Shown here: one piece after another, positions 15,513 through 18,834 of the stretch
How positions within the stretch are numbered: the stretch's first letter is position 1
How the letters are laid out: the number at the start of each line of letters is the position of its first letter
Source: Sphingomonadales bacterium
GTDB taxonomy: Bacteria; Pseudomonadota; Alphaproteobacteria; Sphingomonadales; Sphingomonadaceae
Direction: 5' to 3'
Assembly: GCA_027489295.1 (NCBI GenBank)
Contig: JAIYAA010000386.1
Span: 1 to 18,834 of the forward strand
DNA length: 18,834 nucleotides
The notes under the pieces: generated by a model
Database searches by the model: none
The model's input: only the letters and a program-made list of their open reading frames with translations
What the model was told of the DNA's origin: nothing
Program-made: the position numbers and the translations under genes

Positions 15513-16523
15513 GTGACGATTCCGACCATGATGCGCGCAGTCGTTCTGCATCAGCGCGGCGGCCCGGAAGCGCTCGGCATTGAGACCCGGCCGGTACCTG
15601 TCCCAGCTGCAGGCGAGGTGCTGATTCGCGTGGAAGCCTTCGGCCTCAACCGCTCCGAGCTTTTCACCAGGCAGGGCCATTCGCCCGGCGTGCGCCTTCC
15701 GCGCATCCTGGGGATCGAGGCGGTGGGCACCGTCGCCCTTGCGCCGGGCGGAGAGTTTCCCACAGGCGCCAAGGTCGCCACGGTGATGGGCGGGATGGGG
15801 CGCGCCTATGACGGCGGCTACGCCGAATATACGAACGTCCCCGCGACGCAGGTGCGATCGTTCGACAGCGCATTGCCCTGGGCAACGCTCGGCGCATTGC
15901 CCGAGATGCTGCAAACTGCATGGGGGTCTCTGTTTCGAGGGCTTCGCGCGGCGCCCGGCGACCGCCTGCTGATCCGCGGGGGCACGACGTCCGTCGGGCT
16001 CGCGGCTGCATCGATCGCGCGGCTGCATGGCATCGAGGTTGCCTCCACGTCCCGAAACCCGGCGAGCGAGGCGCTCGTCCGCAAAGCTGGCGCCGCGCAC
16101 TTCCTCGTTGATCGCGGCACCTTGGCGCCGGCGGTGCGTGCGCTCTGGAGCGGCGGCGCCGACAAGGTGCTCGAGCTGGTAGGCACGAACACGCTGGCCG
16201 ACTCGCTGGCTGCCGTGCGCGAACCGGGGCAGGTGTGCATGGCAGGAATGGTTGGCGACCGGTGGTCGCTTTCGGACTTTGCGCCAATGGACCTGATCCC
16301 GACCGGCGTATCGCTAACCACCTATAGCGGCGGGGTCGAGGATTTCGAGCAACTGCCGCTGCAATCGCTCATCGATCAGGTTGGTTCAGGTGCCTTGCCG
16401 GTACCGTTAGGGCCGGTGTTCCGGATGGATCAGATCGTGGAGGCGCATAGGATCATGGAAGCGAATGCCGCCCGCGGAAAAATGGTCGTGCTGACGAGAA
16501 CGGAAGTTGGAGGCGTGTCATGA
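15513..16523 (+). CDS. Zinc-free MDR oxidoreductase (quinone-oxidoreductase-like)
   Basis: This 336-residue medium-chain reductase opens MMRAVVLHQRGGPEALGIETRPVPVPAAGEVLIRVEAFGLNRSELFTRQG. It lacks the zinc cysteines of alcohol dehydrogenases, with N-R-S-E in place of the usual C-H-x-D, as in QOR-type enzymes. The cofactor region DRLLIRGGTTSVGLAAASIARLHGIEVASTSRNP carries the TTSVG loop and a strand ending in S-T-S-R-N, favouring NADPH. I suggest the GTG at 15513, with GAGG about nine bases upstream; the ATG at 15528 or 15531 is a reasonable alternative. It follows the tannase by 14 bp. A quinone, enone or aldehyde is the likely substrate. Its stop overlaps the cupin start (ATGA). Confidence 0.86.
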   Translation: MTIPTMMRAVVLHQRGGPEALGIETRPVPVPAAGEVLIRVEAFGLNRSELFTRQGHSPGVRLPRILGIEAVGTVALAPGGEFPTGAKVATVMGGMGRAYDGGYAEYTNVPATQVRSFDSALPWATLGALPEMLQTAWGSLFRGLRAAPGDRLLIRGGTTSVGLAAASIARLHGIEVASTSRNPASEALVRKAGAAHFLVDRGTLAPAVRALWSGGADKVLELVGTNTLADSLAAVREPGQVCMAGMVGDRWSLSDFAPMDLIPTGVSLTTYSGGVEDFEQLPLQSLIDQVGSGALPVPLGPVFRMDQIVEAHRIMEANAARGKMVVLTRTEVGGVS

Positions 16524-16975
16524 AGCGAGCGATGTTGTTGACTGGATTGGTCGGGCTCGGACTGGTCTTCGGCGGATCCGCCGTTTGGGCAGCGCTGCGT
16601 TCCCCGGCGCTACAGGGGGGCGAAGTGACTACCGAAATCCTCCTTCAGCGAACCAGCTCCTGGAACGGCAGACCTTATACGAGCTATCCCACAGGTACGC
16701 CGGAACTGACCGTGAAAAGGATGGTGATCCCACCCCGCACTGCGCTGCCTTGGCATACGCACCCTGTGCCGAATGCGGCCTATCTGCTTTCCGGCCACCT
16801 GACGGTCGAGGACCGCGCCACCGGCCAGACCGCAATCTACCGCGCAGGTCAGGTGATCGCCGAGTCGGTGGGGAGCGTGCACAGAGGACGGACCGATGAC
16901 GAAGCGGCAGTGGTGATCGTTACCTACGCCAGCGTGCCGGGTGCGGTCCTGTCCCAGCCGGTCGCCCCGCAATGA
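16520..16975 (+). CDS. Exported or anchored cupin-domain protein
   Basis: This 151-residue protein has an N-terminal signal or anchor (KRAMLLTGLVGLGLVFGGSAVWA, about residues 2-24) and one cupin barrel. Motif 1 keeps H79 and H81 (LPWHTHPVPNAAYLLSG) but has no glutamate where the third ligand is expected; N85 stands there. Motif 2 has H121 (VGSVHRG). A two-histidine-plus-one site could still hold a metal. Export places it with the tannase-family enzyme, the operon partner, outside the cytoplasm. Similar small cupins appear beside aromatic and quinone genes. It overlaps the MDR gene by four bases and closes the operon; a 135-bp gap follows. Confidence 0.83.
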   Translation: MKRAMLLTGLVGLGLVFGGSAVWAALRSPALQGGEVTTEILLQRTSSWNGRPYTSYPTGTPELTVKRMVIPPRTALPWHTHPVPNAAYLLSGHLTVEDRATGQTAIYRAGQVIAESVGSVHRGRTDDEAAVVIVTYASVPGAVLSQPVAPQ

Positions 16976-17008
16976 GCGCGGACGGCTGTGAAACGATAAT
17001 TGATCGCA

Positions 17009-17029
17009 ACCGCTGAAACCGTCAGCGGT
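17009..17029. repeat. ACCGCTGA-N5-TCAGCGGT inverted repeat over the -35 region
   Basis: Perfect 8-bp arms (17009-17016 and 17022-17029) flank AACCG. The repeat covers the expected -35 box and part of the spacer of the promoter at 17036, so a bound regulator could block or aid RNA polymerase. It could instead form a hairpin at the end of the upstream operon message, although no T-run follows. Confidence 0.55.
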
Positions 17030-17041
17030 ATTACATATAAT
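17013..17041 (+). promoter_or_regulatory. Putative sigma-70 promoter for the FMN reductase
   Basis: A perfect TATAAT (17036-17041) lies 17 bases after CTGAAA (17013-17018), which matches four of six positions of TTGACA. Transcription would begin near 17048, giving a leader of about 60 bases. A weak -35 with a perfect -10, plus an overlapping inverted repeat, is consistent with a regulated promoter. Confidence 0.55.
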
Positions 17042-17048
17042 GGAACGG

Positions 17049-17065
17049 ATTTCTCTCTGAGAAAT
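17049..17065. repeat. ATTTCTC-TCT-GAGAAAT inverted repeat at the predicted transcription start
   Basis: Perfect 7-bp arms (17049-17055 and 17059-17065) surround a three-base loop, starting within a base or so of the predicted transcript start. It could be a repressor operator or a 5'-end RNA hairpin. Confidence 0.5.
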
Positions 17066-17070
17066 GTGGC

Positions 17071-17086
17071 GTGCAGTTTGCTGCAC
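17071..17086. repeat. GTGCAG-TTTG-CTGCAC inverted repeat in the leader
   Basis: Perfect 6-bp arms (17071-17076 and 17081-17086) close a four-base loop. It lies 12 bases before the AAAGGA ribosome binding site, so as RNA it would form a small hairpin close to the initiation region. Confidence 0.45.
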
Positions 17087-17110
17087 TCCGGGCTTTGAAA
17101 GGATAACATT

Positions 17111-17677
17111 GTGGCAGATAGCAAAAAGATCTCGGTGATTGTTGGCAGCCTGCGTGCCGATGGCATCAGCCATCGGGCAGCAAAGGCGCTGGCCCGTCTT
17201 GCTCCGGCAGGTCTCGCGCTCGAAATCGTGCCGATCGGTGGCCTTCCGCTGTACAATCCGGATCTGGAGGAAAATGCGGCGGTTGCGCCGTGGGATGCGT
17301 TCCGCGCTACCATCCGCGCGTCGCAGGGCGTGCTGTTCGTGACCCCGGAGTATAACCGTTCGGTTCCCGCGGCCCTGAAGAACGCGATCGACGTTGGTTC
17401 GCGCCCGTATGGGCAGAGCGCCTGGGCGGGCAAGCCTGCAGGTGTGGTTTCCTTGTCTCCCGGCGCGATGGGGGCTTTTGGGGCTAATCATCACCTGCGG
17501 CAGAGCCTCGTATTCCTCGACATGCCGGTGCTGCAGCAACCCGAGGCCTATATCGGCAATGCGGCTGCGTTGTTCGAAAGCGACGGTGGCGTGAGCAACG
17601 ACGGTTCGGCCGCTTTTCTCCGCACCTTCCTCGAGCGTTTCGCGTCGTGGGTGCAGCAGGTGGGCGCAAACGTCTGA
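17111..17677 (+). CDS. NADPH-dependent FMN reductase (ChrR/azoreductase-like flavoprotein)
   Basis: This 188-residue flavodoxin-fold reductase has the phosphate-binding loop GSLRADGISHR at about 12-22 and the signature TPEYNRSVPAALKNAIDVGSRPY at about 78-100. The tail is alpha/beta as expected. Members reduce quinones, chromate or azo dyes with NAD(P)H through bound FMN. Two-electron quinone reduction is the likely physiological role. The start is GTG at 17111, with AAAGGA seven bases upstream. The gene has its own regulated-looking promoter. It is followed at 146 bp by an antibiotic-biosynthesis-monooxygenase-fold protein, recalling the E. coli pairing of quinone reductase MdaB with quinol monooxygenase YgiN, although the reductase family differs. 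Confidence 0.9.
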   Translation: MADSKKISVIVGSLRADGISHRAAKALARLAPAGLALEIVPIGGLPLYNPDLEENAAVAPWDAFRATIRASQGVLFVTPEYNRSVPAALKNAIDVGSRPYGQSAWAGKPAGVVSLSPGAMGAFGANHHLRQSLVFLDMPVLQQPEAYIGNAAALFESDGGVSNDGSAAFLRTFLERFASWVQQVGANV

Positions 17678-17688
17678 GAAAGAGAAAC

Positions 17689-17707
17689 GGGGGGGGGGCT
17701 CCCCCCC
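17689..17707. repeat. G10-CT-C7 homopolymer hairpin
   Basis: Ten G (17689-17698), then CT, then seven C (17701-17707) begin 11 bases after the FMN reductase stop. G7 can pair with C7 across a small loop. Without a T-run it is not a standard terminator. Homopolymers of this length are prone to slippage and sequencing error. Confidence 0.6.
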
Positions 17708-17769
17708 TGCATGGCGCTCGGTCTAGAGATACAGAACGGACCGGCGGCCGCTGCCGGGCCCGATGTGCG

Positions 17770-17790
17770 CGGCCCCTCGCCGTGGGGTCG
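17770..17790. repeat. CGGCCCC-N7-GGGGTCG hairpin before the monooxygenase gene
   Basis: Seven pairs (one G-U as RNA) join 17770-17776 to 17784-17790 around a seven-base loop. It ends 33 bases before the GTG of the next gene and may form in the leader of that message. Confidence 0.35.
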
Positions 17791-17823
17791 GACACGCTCC
17801 CCAGAGCGACTGGAGAAAAATAA

Positions 17824-18177
17824 GTGCAAGACGAAATCTATTCCATCTTCCATCTATCCATCGAGCCGGAAAATTTCCAGGCATTCAAGTCGCTCATCGG
17901 CAAGATTGTCTCTGCGACAAAGGCGGAGCCTGACACGCTTACCTATGAGTATGTTGTCAATACAGAGCGTTCGCAGGTGCAAATTCTAGAGCATTATCGA
18001 ACCGCCGGCGTGCTCCCGCATATCGAGAAGACCTTCGCGCCTTTCGCTGCCGAATTTCTTTCGCTCGCTAAGATCGAAAAACTGTTCGTATATGGAGCAA
18101 CTACACCGGAAATCCGTGTGAAGCTGAATGAATTCGGCGCACAATATTTCGAATCCCTCGACGGCTTCGCGCGCTGA
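17824..18177 (+). CDS. Antibiotic-biosynthesis-monooxygenase (ABM) domain protein, YgiN-like
   Basis: This 117-residue protein has a single ferredoxin-like ABM domain. Clues are the YSIFHLSIEPENFQAFKSLIGKIVSATKAEPDTLTYEYVVN opening, then ILEHYRTAGVLPHIEKTFAPFAAEFLSLAKIEKLFVYG. The pattern E-P-x-T-L-x-Y-E-x-V and the H-x-x-x-x-F segment are typical. A C-terminal extension of about 25 residues (TTPEIRVKLNEFGAQYFESLDGFAR) follows the domain. Members include cofactor-free quinol monooxygenases and heme-degrading enzymes; the quinol role suits its flavoreductase neighbour. The start is GTG at 17824, with GGAG eight bases upstream. Its codon use looks less GC-rich than that of the genes to its left, which could mean a separate origin. 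Confidence 0.82.
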   Translation: MQDEIYSIFHLSIEPENFQAFKSLIGKIVSATKAEPDTLTYEYVVNTERSQVQILEHYRTAGVLPHIEKTFAPFAAEFLSLAKIEKLFVYGATTPEIRVKLNEFGAQYFESLDGFAR

Positions 18178-18216
18178 GACCTCTCGCCTCCACTGTTTTC
18201 AAACCTTCGGGAACGG

Positions 18217-18606
18217 CTAGCCCCAACCCTTGTATTTACGCGCGATGATCTTCATGAGCCGCGAGATATCAGGCGAAAACTCTCCTACGCGGCGGCTCAT
18301 GATGATCGGGGAGGACGCGGCTTCGACCAGTTCGACTTAGCGCACGTCGTCGACATGCGATTTTACGCACGGAAACGGGGTCGATCGCCGCCCCCGCCTC
18401 CGCCGCAACTGGCCGATCGCGATTCGCAGTTCGCGGGCCTCGTGCTTCACCTTGGGTTCCAAACCGGCATGGTGGAAGAGCGATAACACTTGGTCGGCAT
18501 AGCTGGGCCGCTGCATGCTCGGATACAGGATGAGGGGCTCGCGTGCATGCGCGACGAGGCAGACCTTGCTCTTATCCTTTCCCAGCTGACTTTTGGCCGG
18601 CACCGC
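18217..18606 (-). pseudogene. LysR-family regulator remnant, C-terminal half, with two frameshifts and a nonsense codon
   Basis: The reverse strand reads, from about 18603 downward, PAKSQLGKDKSKVCLVAHAREPLILYPS and then RPSYADQVLSLFHHAGLEPKVKHEARELRIAIG. This is the effector-domain text of BenM/CatR-type LysR proteins. Near 18409-18412 one base is missing, and the sequence continues in another frame as VAAEAGAAIDPVSVRKIAC. Near 18350-18356 one extra base returns it to the first frame at DDVR. A TAA at 18339-18337 then stands where Tyr is expected, and the same frame runs on as VELVEAASSPIIMSRRVGEF to a normal-looking TAG at 18219-18217. The DNA-binding half is absent. Such regulators control catechol or benzoate catabolism, so this is a relic of another aromatic locus. 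Confidence 0.8.
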
Positions 18607-18743
18607 ATTCCCTCGGCATGTCCGGCACCCGGATTGTCATGACTGCGGTGGAGGAGTTGCATCGAACGGGCGGTCGCTACGCGCTTGCCTTCATGCGCAT
18701 CGGCGTGGGGCAGGGCATCGGCATGCTGCTCGAGCGAGCCTGA
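18606..18743 (+). pseudogene. Thiolase (acetyl-CoA acyltransferase) C-terminal remnant
   Basis: The last 45 codons of a thiolase remain: HSLGMSGTRIVMTAVEELHR, then TGGRYALAFMRIGVGQGIGMLLERA and TGA. The start corresponds to the conserved (G)HPLG-x-SGAR motif, keeping the catalytic histidine, but with Ser for Pro. The position of the C-terminal catalytic cysteine (ALATLCIGVGQG in intact enzymes) holds Arg, which one base change from TGC to CGC would explain. Everything upstream is missing and the fragment joins the LysR remnant at about 18603. The GVGQGI wording resembles beta-ketoadipyl-CoA and related thiolases. With no start and an altered active site it is not expected to work. Confidence 0.82.
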
Positions 18744-18834
18744 GCCGAGCGCGGATCAGAGATTCCTGTTGTCGCGGCTCCGGCCTTGCCGTTGTGCGGC
18801 ATTCTATTCTGCTGTGATCCTCGCGGCCAAGACG
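18744..18834. other. Right-end stretch, no supported gene
   Basis: These 91 bases carry no gene I can support. On the minus strand a frame enters from the right edge and ends VLAARITAE at a TAG (18806-18804). This could be the last nine codons of a gene lying outside the window, but it is too short to judge. Confidence 0.3.

Noticed and set aside
16976..17110. Reading the first inverted repeat as the intrinsic terminator of the tannase operon.
   Set aside because: The stem is followed by a mixed AT stretch containing TATAAT and not by a T-run. A promoter/operator reading fits better, although termination is not excluded.
17711..17989. 92-codon plus-strand frame through the gap before the ABM gene.
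   Set aside because: It overlaps the ABM gene in another frame, has no good ribosome binding site and shows no family resemblance.
1..18834. Search for CRISPR arrays, tRNA genes, insertion sequences, integrases and toxin-antitoxin or phage-defence genes.
   Set aside because: No regularly spaced repeats, tRNA-like cloverleaf, transposase text or defence-domain proteins were seen by eye on either strand.

Overview
The window is a GC-rich stretch of an alphaproteobacterial genome. Protein wording, GTG starts and gene types point to a sphingomonad (Sphingomonas, Sphingobium or Novosphingobium), but this is an inference from family resemblance and has not been searched. It reads as an accessory region for aromatic alcohols, aldehydes, esters and quinones. 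It carries four intact LysR-type regulators and the remnant of a fifth. I see no tRNA, rRNA, CRISPR array, insertion sequence or phage gene.

Layout from left to right. (1) 1-1382: the start of a class III alcohol dehydrogenase (glutathione-dependent formaldehyde oxidation, minus strand), divergent from a LysR gene. (2) 1390-4952: a minus-strand pair, a LamG-like protein of unknown role and an XylB-type aryl-alcohol dehydrogenase. The pair is divergent from a salicylaldehyde/benzaldehyde-type aldehyde dehydrogenase. The shared 225-bp gap holds what look like two overlapping sigma-70 promoters with a small palindrome between them. (3) 5014-9124: a tripartite exporter made of an outer-membrane lipoprotein channel, an EmrA-like adaptor and an EmrB-like MFS pump. 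(4) 9226-11944: a plus-strand run of DODA-type dioxygenase, small serine hydrolase, DoxX membrane protein and LysR regulator. (5) 11955-16975: a minus-strand LysR regulator divergent from a compact operon of small tautomerase, SDR, exported tannase/feruloyl-esterase-family enzyme, zinc-free MDR oxidoreductase and exported cupin. (6) 16976-18177: an NADPH-dependent FMN reductase behind a promoter surrounded by three inverted repeats, then an antibiotic-biosynthesis-monooxygenase-fold protein. The gap between these two holds a G10/C7 tract. (7) 18217-18743: a scar in which the C-terminal half of a LysR gene (with two frameshifts and a nonsense codon) directly abuts the last 45 codons of a thiolase.

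Working model (inference). Aryl alcohols are oxidised to aldehydes and acids, and acids or phenols may be pumped out by the exporter. Aromatic esters are cleaved outside the cytoplasm by the tannase-family enzyme. Ring opening and quinone control may be handled by the DODA/hydrolase and FMN-reductase/monooxygenase pairs. The decayed LysR-thiolase remnant suggests that a beta-ketoadipate-type or similar CoA-thiolysis operon once lay at the right end. The strongest leads are the non-coding architecture (3339-3389, 17009-17086, 17689-17707) and the deletion scar at about 18603.
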